A stretch of DNA of 64,000 bases, taken from positions 806,001 to 870,000 of the forward strand of contig NZ_JACCAE010000001.1 of NCBI RefSeq assembly GCF_013409205.1, in the 5' to 3' direction. This stretch comes from Janibacter cremeus (GTDB taxonomy: Bacteria > Actinomycetota > Actinomycetes > Actinomycetales > Dermatophilaceae). The notes under the pieces were generated by a model. It made no database searches. It saw only the letters and a program-made list of their open reading frames with translations, and had not been told where the DNA came from. Both the position numbers and the translations under genes were made by a program. Positions 19,565 to 27,559 of the stretch are shown piece after piece. Position 1 is the first letter of the stretch. The number at the start of each line of letters is the position of its first letter.

Positions 19565-19624
19565 GGGTTTATCGGGTCACCCGATAAACCCCTGGTTCGC
19601 AAGAGTTTCATACTCCTGCGAACC
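19565..19624. repeat. Perfect 27-base palindrome plus second hairpin downstream of tRNA-Arg
   Basis: Bases 19565-19591 form a perfect odd palindrome with GGGTTTATCGGGT pairing with ACCCGATAAACCC around a single C. A second hairpin at 19594-19624 pairs GGTTCGCA with TGCGAACC. The A/T-containing stems differ from the usual GC-only terminators here. They may terminate or process the tRNA transcript, or be an operator-like site. No tRNA 3'-end duplication or integrase is nearby, so I do not call an attachment site. Confidence 0.6.
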
Positions 19625-19657
19625 CGGAGGAACTCCTGCAGAGCCCCCAGCGCCCAT

Positions 19658-19697
19658 GACGAAGGGCCGCGGTCCGAGTGGATCGCGGCCCTTCGTC
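19658..19697 (-). terminator. 14-bp stem hairpin after the LysM-protein gene
   Basis: GACGAAGGGCCGCG at 19658-19671 pairs exactly with 19684-19697 across a 12-base loop. It lies 28 bases past the stop of the minus-strand LysM gene and is placed to end that transcript. It may also stop read-through from the tRNA side. Confidence 0.75.
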
Positions 19698-19725
19698 CTG
19701 CCGGGTCGTCGTGGTCGGCCACGAA

Positions 19726-20217
19726 TCACAGAGCCCGGGGCACCCGGACCACGTCGCCCGCCCGGATCAGGTTGGGGTTGGCGATGCCGGGATTGGCGTG
19801 CACCAGCCGGTGGTACCGACTGCCGCTGCCGTAGTGCGTCTGGGCGATGCTCCACAGCGTCTCCCCCGAGCTGACGACGTGCTCGAGGTAGGTGTCGTAC
19901 CCGGGGACGATCAACCCACCGAGGATGATCGGCACCACCTGGGTGTCGAGCTCGGACCCGTCCTTCGCCGAGACGTGGAAGACCTCGACGAAGGCGGTGT
20001 GCAGGGTGAATGCGGCGGCCGACACATCGACCGTGATCTGGAACTGGCCGTGCCCGCCGACTCCGTCACCCGCCATGAAGAAGCCCGTGACCTCGTCGTG
20101 CCCCTCGGTGACGCGGTAGTTGAAGTTCGCCTCGAAGGCCCCTCCGGCGGTGCCGGCGACCATCACGGTGTCGCCGACGATGTCATGCGGCTGCGGTTGC
20201 TGGATCTCGATGCTCAT
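19726..20217 (-). CDS. Gmad2-like/LysM domain protein without a signal peptide
   Basis: A 163-residue protein. Residues about 5-100 form a beta-rich domain (IQQPQPHDIVGDTVMVAGTAGG...FEANFNYRV) that resembles the Gmad2 Ig-like domain of spore-germination proteins. The last 50 residues are a LysM peptidoglycan-binding motif (VVSSGETLWSIAQTHYGSG, ending IRAGDVVRVPRAL). I see no signal peptide or membrane segment, which is odd for domains that usually act outside the cell. The ATG at 20217 (MSIEIQQ) is preferred to one four codons earlier. It is a single-gene unit followed by a hairpin. Confidence 0.8.
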   Translation of the reverse strand: MSIEIQQPQPHDIVGDTVMVAGTAGGAFEANFNYRVTEGHDEVTGFFMAGDGVGGHGQFQITVDVSAAAFTLHTAFVEVFHVSAKDGSELDTQVVPIILGGLIVPGYDTYLEHVVSSGETLWSIAQTHYGSGSRYHRLVHANPGIANPNLIRAGDVVRVPRAL

Positions 20218-20332
20218 GGTTCCCCCCAAGGTGAACGAGTGTGTCCTTCTTCACGCTATCGCGATCGTCGACTCTGCGACAGTGGCGAAGGGGGCCGCCG
20301 GGGTCCACCCGCCCCGAAGGCCTGCCGGGACA

Positions 20333-20371
20333 CGGCGCAGGGCCGCCCCCTGGTGGGACGGCCCTGCGCCG
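20333..20371 (-). terminator. Hairpin terminator of the metPS operon
   Basis: CGGCGCAGGGCCG (20333-20345) pairs exactly with CGGCCCTGCGCCG (20359-20371) across a 13-base loop, 14 bases past the metS stop codon. There is no T-run. Confidence 0.78.
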
Positions 20372-20385
20372 ATGGGAGTCGGGAG

Positions 20386-20529
20386 TCAGAGATCCCGGTG
20401 CATCTCGGCGGTGCGCACGTCGTCCGGGTCGACGTCTCCGCGCGCCATCAGATTCGCGATGGCGGCGGCGAGTCCGCCCCAGATGATCAGCATCGCGACG
20501 ATCATCATGATGATGGCCCCTGTGGTCAT
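20386..20529 (-). CDS. metS: Methionine/alanine importer small subunit (MetS family)
   Basis: A 47-residue peptide with one membrane helix (TGAIIMMIVAMLIIWGGLAA, residues 3-22) and a short acidic tail ending DVRTAEMHRDL. It matches the small subunit that Corynebacterium glutamicum MetPS needs for sodium-coupled methionine and alanine uptake. The ATG overlaps the stop of the large transporter gene by four bases (ATGA), so the two are translated together. It is a genuine small gene and lies just ahead of a strong hairpin. Confidence 0.9.
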   Translation of the reverse strand: MTTGAIIMMIVAMLIIWGGLAAAIANLMARGDVDPDDVRTAEMHRDL

Positions 20530-22094
20530 GCCTGCTCACCTCCGTCGGCCAGCGCGTGCTCGGCGTACAGGTCACCCGGGTCCTCCACCGACGTGACACC
20601 ACGCCACGGCAGGAGGGAGAGGATGATGGCGATGATCGGCAGTGCCGCCGCCATGCCCCAGCCGAAGGTGTTGACGAGGCTGGCCGGGTAGTCCCCGTAG
20701 GGCGTCTCGATCTTGTCCTGGAACTCCTGGAACAGCATCACTGCCAGGGCCACCGGGATGACCACGGCCACGAGCGCCTTCCACCAGCCCAGCAGCTTGA
20801 TCGAGCCGTGCACATTCATGTGGGCAGCCATCGTCGGCAGCTTGCGGAAGACCCACGACAGCGCCAGCATCACGATCAGCGAGGCTCCGACGATGCCGAA
20901 GGAGTTGACGAATGCATCCATCGTGTCCAGCACGTACAGCCCACCGGTGGTGGAGAAGACGCCGATGCTGACGACCGCCATCGGGATGCCCACGATGTAG
21001 GTGGCCGCCCGACGGGAGATACCGGCCTTGTCGCGGACCGCGCCGATGATGACCTCGACGATCGAGATGAGCGAGGTCAGGCCGGCGAGCACGAGGGAGC
21101 CGAAGAAGAGCACGCCGATCAACGCGCCTCCCGGGGCCTCGTTCATGATCGTCGGGAAGGCGACGAAGGCCAGACCGATCCCGCTGGCGACGACGTCACC
21201 GATCGCCTGGCCGCTCGACTGCGCGATGAACCCCAGCGTCGCGAAGACACCGATGCCGGCGAGCAGCTCGAACCCGGAGTTGGAGAAGGCCACGACCGCG
21301 CCGGAGCCGGTCATGTCGGTCCTCGGCTTCACGTAGCTGGCGTAGGTGATCATGATGCCGAAGCCGATGGAGAGGCTGAAGAAGATCTGCCCCACGGCCG
21401 AGATCCACACGCTGCTGTCCTTCAGTGCCCCCCAGTCCGGGGAGAAGAAGGCATTGAGTCCGCTGCCGGCCCCGTCCAGGGTGAGCGAGTAGATCACCAG
21501 CAGCGCGAAGGCGATCAGCAGCACCGGGATGAAGACCACCGCGGTACGTCCGATGCCCTGCTGGATGCCCATGCCCAGCACACCGATGGTGACGACCCAC
21601 ACGACGATCATCAGCAGCAGCACCTGTGGGACGTAGTCCATCGAGGGCCCGGCGTTCTCGGCCACCTGCAGGAAGTCACTGTTGAGGTACGTCGCCGGAT
21701 CGTCCCCCCAACCGAGGTTGAAGGAGAGGAAGGTGTACTTGATCGCCCAGGCGATGATCGCGGCGTAGTAGACGCCGATCACCACGGCGACCAGGACCAT
21801 CCACCAGCCGATCCACTCCGCTCCCTTCGAGAAGCGACGCAGCGACAGCGGCGCCGACCCGCGGTTGCGGTGCCCGATCGAGTACAGGAAGTACAGCAAC
21901 GGGATGCCCGCGAGGACCAGCGCCACCAGGTACGGGACGAGGAAGGCACCCCCACCTCCCTCGTAGGCGACGTAGGGGAAACGCCAGATGTTTCCCAGAC
22001 CGACGGCGGACCCGATGGCCGCGAAGATGAAGACCCTGCGGGACGAGAACCCGTCCTTGACGTGTTTGGGCCTCACAGCCCTTTCGGTCGCCAC
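20526..22094 (-). CDS. metP: Sodium-dependent methionine/alanine transporter, NSS family (MetP)
   Basis: A 522-residue secondary transporter of the neurotransmitter:sodium symporter family with about 12 membrane helices. The first helix signature FIFAAIGSAVGLGNIWRFPY carries the sodium- and substrate-binding unwound region, and helix 6 is visible around FFSLSIGFGIMITYASYV. Pairing with metS points to methionine or alanine uptake. The start is GTG at 22094 (VATERAV) with GGGAGG six bases upstream; the longer open frame to 22142 is rejected. A perfect dyad at 22130-22141 lies in its upstream region. Confidence 0.9.
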   Translation of the reverse strand: MATERAVRPKHVKDGFSSRRVFIFAAIGSAVGLGNIWRFPYVAYEGGGGAFLVPYLVALVLAGIPLLYFLYSIGHRNRGSAPLSLRRFSKGAEWIGWWMVLVAVVIGVYYAAIIAWAIKYTFLSFNLGWGDDPATYLNSDFLQVAENAGPSMDYVPQVLLLMIVVWVVTIGVLGMGIQQGIGRTAVVFIPVLLIAFALLVIYSLTLDGAGSGLNAFFSPDWGALKDSSVWISAVGQIFFSLSIGFGIMITYASYVKPRTDMTGSGAVVAFSNSGFELLAGIGVFATLGFIAQSSGQAIGDVVASGIGLAFVAFPTIMNEAPGGALIGVLFFGSLVLAGLTSLISIVEVIIGAVRDKAGISRRAATYIVGIPMAVVSIGVFSTTGGLYVLDTMDAFVNSFGIVGASLIVMLALSWVFRKLPTMAAHMNVHGSIKLLGWWKALVAVVIPVALAVMLFQEFQDKIETPYGDYPASLVNTFGWGMAAALPIIAIILSLLPWRGVTSVEDPGDLYAEHALADGGEQA

Positions 22095-22403
22095 GTTTTC
22101 CTCCCTGAGTGGACGTTGACCGGACGGTATGATCCGGATCACTCCACTGTACGGCCAGCCCCACCCGCCTCACCAGCACCCTTGCGTACCAGCGTCGTCG
22201 CTGCCTGTCGACGACCAGGGCGCGAAGGGGTCAGTCCCATCTCGCGATGCTCGAGACAGCGAGGGATGTCACTTTGTGATGAGCATGTTGCATTTCCTGT
22301 CACGTGTGGCCATGGACGCGGCCGCGGGGAACTGCAAGGGTGCGAGCAACCATCCGGTGTGGGTCGCCCCACACCGCGTCGCGCCACGGTCAGGAGCAGC
22401 CTC
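22095..22403. promoter_or_regulatory. Divergent intergenic region with a perfect 12-base dyad
   Basis: This 309-base gap separates metP (-) from the secreted-protein gene (+) and must hold both promoters. A perfect palindrome, TGATCCGGATCA, is at 22130-22141, about 36 bases before the metP start, a plausible operator position. I could not assign -35/-10 boxes with confidence. One GCGAAGGG octamer is at 22222-22229. No further gene is evident. Confidence 0.4.
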
Positions 22404-22997
22404 ATGACAGCCAGTCCCCCCTCCCCCTCTCGTCGCACTGTCGCCAAGGGCGCAGCGTGGACCGTCCCGGCACTGAGCGTCGCCGCCGCCGCGCCGACCT
22501 TGGCCGCGTCCCCGACCCTCCAGTGCCCCGCGGCCCCCGGCTGGACCGTGGTCGACCCTGCCGCCACTCCCGAGTTCGTCGTCACCCCCGAGGGCAGCGG
22601 CTCTCGCGTGGACCTGCGGTTCGGCACCCTCACCCCCATGACCAACGCCCCGGCAGGCGCCACCCACTTCCAGTGGCAGCCGACGGGGTCGTTGCTGGCC
22701 GCGGACCAGAACGGCGACTTGCACGGCGGCTCCATCTACACCTACACGGGCACCCCTGCACCGCTATCTGCCGGGTCGGACCTACGGGTCCTCGTCGATT
22801 TCTCGTCCTTCAGCTCCGGGTGGGACGAGAACCGCCGCCTCGAGGCCTACACCGTGCCGTACCGCGTCCGGTGGTACGAGGGGGATCCCAACGACGCTTC
22901 CTCCACGACCCTCCTCGACTGTGACTACTCCGCGCGGGTCACGGCGACGTCCTGGAACGCCGACCACTCGGGGGGCGGCCTGAGCCCCCTCGCCTGA
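22404..22997 (+). CDS. Secreted protein with twin-arginine-type signal, function unknown
   Basis: A 197-residue protein. The N-terminus has SRRTVAKGAAWTVPALSVAA, a twin-arginine-like motif and hydrophobic stretch ending AAAAPTLAAS, so export and cleavage near residue 36 are likely. The mature part is about 160 residues, rich in Thr, Ser, Asp and Trp. It has two cysteines (LQCPAAPGW near its start and LLDCDYSARV near its end) that could form a disulfide. I do not recognise a catalytic motif; a beta-sandwich surface protein is plausible. It converges with the CNNM/CorC gene nine bases away. Confidence 0.75.
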   Translation: MTASPPSPSRRTVAKGAAWTVPALSVAAAAPTLAASPTLQCPAAPGWTVVDPAATPEFVVTPEGSGSRVDLRFGTLTPMTNAPAGATHFQWQPTGSLLAADQNGDLHGGSIYTYTGTPAPLSAGSDLRVLVDFSSFSSGWDENRRLEAYTVPYRVRWYEGDPNDASSTTLLDCDYSARVTATSWNADHSGGGLSPLA

Positions 22998-23006
22998 CCC
23001 GGCCCC

Positions 23007-24044
23007 TCAGCGCACGCCGCGCTGGGTGGAGTCGCTCACCTCACCCACGAGCTCCTCGATGACGTCCTCGAGGAAGACCACACCGCTGACGGCGCCACCA
23101 TCACCGATGACGCGGGCCACGTGGGTGCCGGTGCGCTGCATGGTGCGCAGCACGTCCTCGACCTCGTCAGCGGGAAGGACGGTGGCCATGCGGCGCAGGC
23201 GCTTCGCGGGCACGGGCTGGCTGCGCTGCTCCTCGTCGGCGTAGAGCACGTCCTTCAGGTGCAGGTAGCCGCTGAGGTCTCCCCCGGCCCCGGTGACCGG
23301 GTAGCGCGAGAAGCCGTGCCTGGCCACGAGCCGCTCGATGTCATCCGGCGTGGCGCCGGGGTCCACGGTGATCAACTGCCCGAGGGTCACGGCGACGTCG
23401 GCGGCATCCTTGTCGGAGAACTCCAGCGCGGCACCGACGAGTCCGAACTTCTCCGCCTCGACGAGCCCCTCCTTGTGGGACTCGGTGACGATGTGCTGGA
23501 CCTCCTCGGCGGTGAAGGCGGCGCCCACCTCGTCCTTGGGGTCGATCCCCATCGCCCTGACGAAGGCCTTGGACACCCAGTCCATCGCGAGGATGACCGG
23601 CTTGGTGACCTTCATGACCCACATCAGCGGTGGCACGAGGATCATCGCGGAGCGCTCCGGCCCGGCGATCGCGATGTTCTTGGGGACCATCTCGCCGACG
23701 ACGACGTGCAGGTAGACCACGACGAGGATCGCCAGCACGAGCGAGGCGGTACCGGTGAAGGCATCGGGTACGCCGATGCCCTCCATCACCGGGTGCAGCG
23801 CGTGGTGCAGCGCCGCCTCCGAGACCGCACCGAGGAGCACCGAGCAGATGGTGATGCCCAGCTGGCAGGTCGCGAGCAGGACGCCGGTGTGCTGCATGGC
23901 GTCGACGGCCACGGCAGCGCGCTTGTTGCCCTCGTCGGCCAGCGGCTCGAGCTGGCTGCGGCGGGCCGCCATCGCGGCGAACTCCGCGCCGACGAAGAAG
24001 GCATTGCCCAGCAACAACGCGATGGTGGCGACGATCGCTGTCAC
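23007..24044 (-). CDS. CNNM/CorC-family membrane protein (DUF21 plus CBS domains)
   Basis: A 345-residue protein. The DUF21 transmembrane domain (LLLGNAFFVGAEFAAMAARRS, then VVVGEMVPKNIAIAGPE) is followed by a cytosolic CBS pair (ITVDPGATPDDIERLVARHG and GAVSGVVFLEDVIEELVGE). Family members transport or sense Mg2+ and some carry a C-terminal CorC domain, which is short or absent here. The start is GTG and overlaps the stop of the related upstream gene by four bases. The tandem pair probably forms a heteromer. Confidence 0.88.
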   Translation of the reverse strand: MTAIVATIALLLGNAFFVGAEFAAMAARRSQLEPLADEGNKRAAVAVDAMQHTGVLLATCQLGITICSVLLGAVSEAALHHALHPVMEGIGVPDAFTGTASLVLAILVVVYLHVVVGEMVPKNIAIAGPERSAMILVPPLMWVMKVTKPVILAMDWVSKAFVRAMGIDPKDEVGAAFTAEEVQHIVTESHKEGLVEAEKFGLVGAALEFSDKDAADVAVTLGQLITVDPGATPDDIERLVARHGFSRYPVTGAGGDLSGYLHLKDVLYADEEQRSQPVPAKRLRRMATVLPADEVEDVLRTMQRTGTHVARVIGDGGAVSGVVFLEDVIEELVGEVSDSTQRGVR

Positions 24045-25366
24045 TGCGACTCACCCCCTTCGTCCTGCGCCGGGGCGTGCCGGACGAACCGCAGCCGGTC
24101 CACCCGGTGGTTGTCCATGTCGACCACGGTCACCTCCCAGCCGTCGATCCGCACGACGTCGTCGACCTGCGGGACCCGGCCGAGCTCGGCCATGACCCAG
24201 CCGCCGACGGTCTCGTACGCCGCGCCGTCGGGGACCGGGGCACCGATGCGGTCGTGCGCCTCGTCGGGGCGCCACAGTCCCGGGACGGTCCACACGCCTT
24301 CGGCGAGCAACCGGCCGGTGGTCTGGGCGAGGTCGTGCTCGTCGTGGACCTCACCGACGATCTCCTCGACGAGGTCCTCGAGCGTGACCAGGCCGGCGGT
24401 CCCGGCGTACTCGTCGACGACGACTCCCATCTGCAGGCCGGCTCCGCGCAGCTGCAACAGCAGCGGGTCCAGGCGCAGCGTCTCCGGGACGACGACGGCG
24501 TCGATCATCAGCGCGGAGACGGGGACGCCGTCGCGGCGCTCGTGGGGGACGGCGATGGCCTTCTTGACGTGGACCACTCCGTCGATGTCGTCCCAGTCGT
24601 CGCCGGCGGTCACGGGGAAGCGCGAGTGGCCCGTCCGCCGGGCGAGCGCCACCAGCTCCTCGGCCGTGGCCGTGCGATCGATGGCGCTGGCCCGGTTGCG
24701 CGGGGTCATCACGTCGGCGGCCGTCTGCTCGCCGAATCCGAGCGAACGCGCGACGAGCCGGCCGGTGCCGGAGTCGAGGGTGCCCGCCTCGACGGAGGTG
24801 CGCACCAGGGACGCGAGCTCGACGGGGCTGCGTGCGGCGGACAGCTCCTCCTGCGGCTCGATGCCCATGCGGTGCAGCACCCAGTTGGCCGAGCCGTTGA
24901 GCACGATGATCGCGGGCTTGAAGATCACGCCGACGACCCGCATCGGCACGGCGACGACCTTGGCGGTCCCGAGCGGGGCGGAGACGGCGAGCGTCTTGGG
25001 GACCATCTCGCCGAGGATCATCGAGAAGAGCGTGGCGACCAGCAGCGCGATACCGCCCGCCGTCCCCACCGCTGCACCCGGCGGCAACCCCGCCGCCTCC
25101 AGCCCGGGTGAGATGAGCGCACCGATGGCCGGGTTGGCGATGTAACCCAGGGCCAGCGTGGTGACGGTGATCCCGACCTGGCAGGCGGACAGCAGCGTCG
25201 ACAGCCGGCGAAGGGAGCCGAGTACCGGCCGTGCGCGGGCGTCACCGTCGTCGACGGCCCGCTGGACGGCCGGGCGGTCGAGGGCGACGAGGGAGAACTC
25301 GGCGGCGACGAAGAGTGCGGTGCCCAGTGTCAGGACGAGGGCGAGCAGGAGTAGACCGATGGTCAT
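24041..25366 (-). CDS. CNNM/CorC-family membrane protein with CBS and CorC_HlyC domains
   Basis: A 441-residue paralogue of its downstream neighbour. It has a DUF21 domain (LFVAAEFSLVALDRPAVQRA; MILGEMVPKTLAVSAPLG), a CBS pair (VVVDEYAGTAGLVTLEDLVEEIVG) and a complete C-terminal transporter-associated CorC_HlyC domain (VGGWVMAELGRVPQVDDVV, with WEVTVVDMDNHRVDRLRF). Bacterial members are linked to magnesium efflux or homeostasis. The two genes overlap by four bases, and only this one has the full CorC domain. Confidence 0.88.
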   Translation of the reverse strand: MTIGLLLLALVLTLGTALFVAAEFSLVALDRPAVQRAVDDGDARARPVLGSLRRLSTLLSACQVGITVTTLALGYIANPAIGALISPGLEAAGLPPGAAVGTAGGIALLVATLFSMILGEMVPKTLAVSAPLGTAKVVAVPMRVVGVIFKPAIIVLNGSANWVLHRMGIEPQEELSAARSPVELASLVRTSVEAGTLDSGTGRLVARSLGFGEQTAADVMTPRNRASAIDRTATAEELVALARRTGHSRFPVTAGDDWDDIDGVVHVKKAIAVPHERRDGVPVSALMIDAVVVPETLRLDPLLLQLRGAGLQMGVVVDEYAGTAGLVTLEDLVEEIVGEVHDEHDLAQTTGRLLAEGVWTVPGLWRPDEAHDRIGAPVPDGAAYETVGGWVMAELGRVPQVDDVVRIDGWEVTVVDMDNHRVDRLRFVRHAPAQDEGGESQ

Positions 25367-25534
25367 GATGCGGGGATTCTACGGTGATCCCGTTGCGCGG
25401 CGGGACGACGACGGCTCCCGGGTGCACGGTGTGCGCACGCCCCGACCCGCCCCCTTCGGTATGTCGGTTGGGCGCGGACGCCATCGGGTGGTTGCATGGG
25501 TCCCGGAAATCACAGCGACAGGGGATGCACGACC

Positions 25535-26521
25535 ATGACAGTGAGCGGCGCGCGCGTCGAAGTACGCAACCTGACCAAGAAATTCGGCGACTTCACCGCG
25601 GTCGACGACCTCAGCTTCACCGTCGAGCCGGGCCGGATCACCGGATTCCTCGGCCCGAACGGCGCCGGCAAGACCACCAGCCTGCGGATGCTGCTCGGGC
25701 TGGTCCACCCCACCTCCGGCTCCGCCACGATCGATGGCCAGGACTACCTCGACCTCGACCAGCCGATCACCCACGTCGGTTCCGCGCTCGAGGCGACCAA
25801 CTTCCACCCCGGCCGCACCGGTCGCAACCACCTGCGCGTCCTCGCGGCACCTGCGGGTGTCCCCGACTCCCGGGTCGACGAGCTGCTCGAGCTGACCGGC
25901 ATCGCGGCCGCCGCCCGCAAGCGCGCCGGCGGCTACAGCATGGGGATGCGCCAGCGTCTGGGCCTGGCGGCCGCGCTGCTCGGCGACCCGCGCCTGCTCG
26001 TCCTCGATGAGCCGGCCAACGGTCTCGACCCCGAGGGCATCCGGTGGCTGCGCGGCTTCCTGCGCCACCTCGCGGGCGAGGGACGCACGGTCCTCATCTC
26101 CAGCCACCTGCTGCAGGAGGTGGAGCAGACCGTCGACGAGGTCGTCATCATCAGCAATGGCCGACTCGTGCGGGAGGGATCGGTCGGTGACCTGCGCGGA
26201 GCGGCCAGCTGCCTGGTGCGCACGACCGACACCGACACCCTCCTGGGGGCGCTGCGCGTCGCCGACGTGACCGCGACGCCGGGACAGGACGGCGAGATCG
26301 TCGTCGACACCGACGACCTGCGCCTCATCGGCGACGTCGCGCTGCGCGCCGGGGTCCCGGTCCACGAGCTGCGGCCCCTGGCCGCGGACCTCGAGCAGCT
26401 CTTCTTCTCCCTCACCGAGGGCACCAACCGCAACCTTGGCTCGGCCGTGGAGTCCGGCGGTACCCGCGCCGAACCGATGACACCCGTCGCGACCGCCGGC
26501 CAGGAAGGCAAGGACGACTGA
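25535..26521 (+). CDS. ABC transporter ATP-binding protein
   Basis: A 328-residue ATPase. Walker A is GPNGAGKTT at residues 40-48. The signature YSMGMRQRLGLAAAL and Walker B LLVLDEPANGLDP follow, with the switch histidine in VLISSHLLQEVEQ. About 80 C-terminal residues, ending in a Gly/Glu-rich tail, form an extra regulatory region of the kind found in antibiotic- or bacitracin-type exporters. The ATG at 25535 (MTVSGAR) gives the usual start. It is followed by its permease with a one-base overlap. Confidence 0.92.
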   Translation: MTVSGARVEVRNLTKKFGDFTAVDDLSFTVEPGRITGFLGPNGAGKTTSLRMLLGLVHPTSGSATIDGQDYLDLDQPITHVGSALEATNFHPGRTGRNHLRVLAAPAGVPDSRVDELLELTGIAAAARKRAGGYSMGMRQRLGLAAALLGDPRLLVLDEPANGLDPEGIRWLRGFLRHLAGEGRTVLISSHLLQEVEQTVDEVVIISNGRLVREGSVGDLRGAASCLVRTTDTDTLLGALRVADVTATPGQDGEIVVDTDDLRLIGDVALRAGVPVHELRPLAADLEQLFFSLTEGTNRNLGSAVESGGTRAEPMTPVATAGQEGKDD

Positions 26522-27321
26522 TGCTGGGTGCGATCCGATCCGAGTTCCGCAAGTACTTCACCACCCGCATGTGGTGGGGCATGGCCATCGCCGTCTTCCT
26601 CGTCAGCGCGCTCTTCGCGGGGCTCTTCGGCTTCCTGATGACGATGGACCAGTCGGGCGTTCCCCCCGAGCAGCAGATGGCGGGCAGCCCCGAGCAGGTT
26701 GCCAACTCCGTCTACACCGCCGGGCTGAGCGTGGCCTACCTGCTCACGCTGGCCGTCGGTGTCATGCAGATCGGTAGCGAGTACCGGCACAAGACGATCA
26801 CCTCCACCTTCCTCGGGGTGCCCCGGCGGGCCACAGTCATGGGAGCGAAGGTCATCTCCCTGCTCGCCATCGGCGCCATGTACGGCGTGATCTCGCTCCT
26901 GGGGTCCGTGGGCGTGGGTGCCCTCGTGCTCAGTGCCCGCGGCGCCGAGGTCTTCCCGGCCGCCGGGGTCGCCCGCACGCTGGCCCTGAGCCTGCTCGTG
27001 CTGGGCCTGTGGGCACTGATCGGCCTGGGCGCCGGCATCCTCATCCCCAACCAGGTCGCCGCCCTGCTCATCGCCATCGGCGTGGCGTGGATCGTCGAGC
27101 CGCTGGCCGGCGTGGCACTCACCTTCTGGGACTGGGGCCAGGACGTCGCCCAGTTCCTGCCGTCGGCGGCGACCCAGGCGATGGTCAGCGGCGTCACCGG
27201 CGGCCCCAACGGGGGCGGCACCCAGCTGGAGTGGTGGGGCGGTGCTCTCGTGCTCATCGGGTACGCCGCGCTGCTCGCCGGCATCGGCTCGTGGCGCACG
27301 GTGCGGGCGGACATCAGCTGA
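26521..27321 (+). CDS. ABC transporter permease (ABC-2 type)
   Basis: A 266-residue integral membrane protein with about six helices. It begins MLGAIRSEFRKYFTTRMWWG, the amphipathic start typical of ABC-2 permeases in two-component exporters. The ATG overlaps the ATPase stop by one base (TGATG). A conserved GSEYRHKTITSTFLGVPRR loop follows the second helix, a feature of this subfamily. The substrate is unknown. A palindromic repeat begins ten bases after its stop. Confidence 0.9.
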   Translation: MLGAIRSEFRKYFTTRMWWGMAIAVFLVSALFAGLFGFLMTMDQSGVPPEQQMAGSPEQVANSVYTAGLSVAYLLTLAVGVMQIGSEYRHKTITSTFLGVPRRATVMGAKVISLLAIGAMYGVISLLGSVGVGALVLSARGAEVFPAAGVARTLALSLLVLGLWALIGLGAGILIPNQVAALLIAIGVAWIVEPLAGVALTFWDWGQDVAQFLPSAATQAMVSGVTGGPNGGGTQLEWWGGALVLIGYAALLAGIGSWRTVRADIS

Positions 27322-27330
27322 CCGATCCTC

Positions 27331-27436
27331 GGTGGTTGAGGTGCGAGGAGCTCTGCGACGAACCTCGAAGCCACCACCTCCGCAACGTCGTTTCGAGGCT
27401 CCGGCGGCGGGACGGCCTGCGCATCTCAACGATCGA
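27331..27436. repeat. GGTGGTTGAGGT-type palindromic repeat, two units
   Basis: At 27331-27376 an imperfect palindrome starts GGTGGTTGAGGTGCGAGGAG and ends ACCTCGAAGCCACC. A second partial unit (TTTCGAGGCTCCGG ... GCGCATCTCAACGATCGAG) follows to about 27436. The same motifs (CTCGAGGCTCGTCGC, GGTGGCTGAGGTGTGAG) make up the tandem array inside rmlD at 37.9-38.2 kb. It is an interspersed palindromic element placed between the ABC permease and kgd. Confidence 0.7.
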
Positions 27437-27559
27437 GGGCGACACACTGTGGCCGCCCGCCCGCGCATGGCGTTGCTCACGTTAGGCTTGATCCCCAGTA
27501 GGGGTCCGCGGTGACTTCGGGCCCCGGTTCGCGACTGTGATGAAAGAGGCGTATGCGCC

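Noticed and set aside
19479-19624. Integration site of a genomic island at tRNA-Arg
   Set aside because: No integrase, no duplicated tRNA 3' end and no foreign block next to it were seen; the flanking genes are housekeeping.
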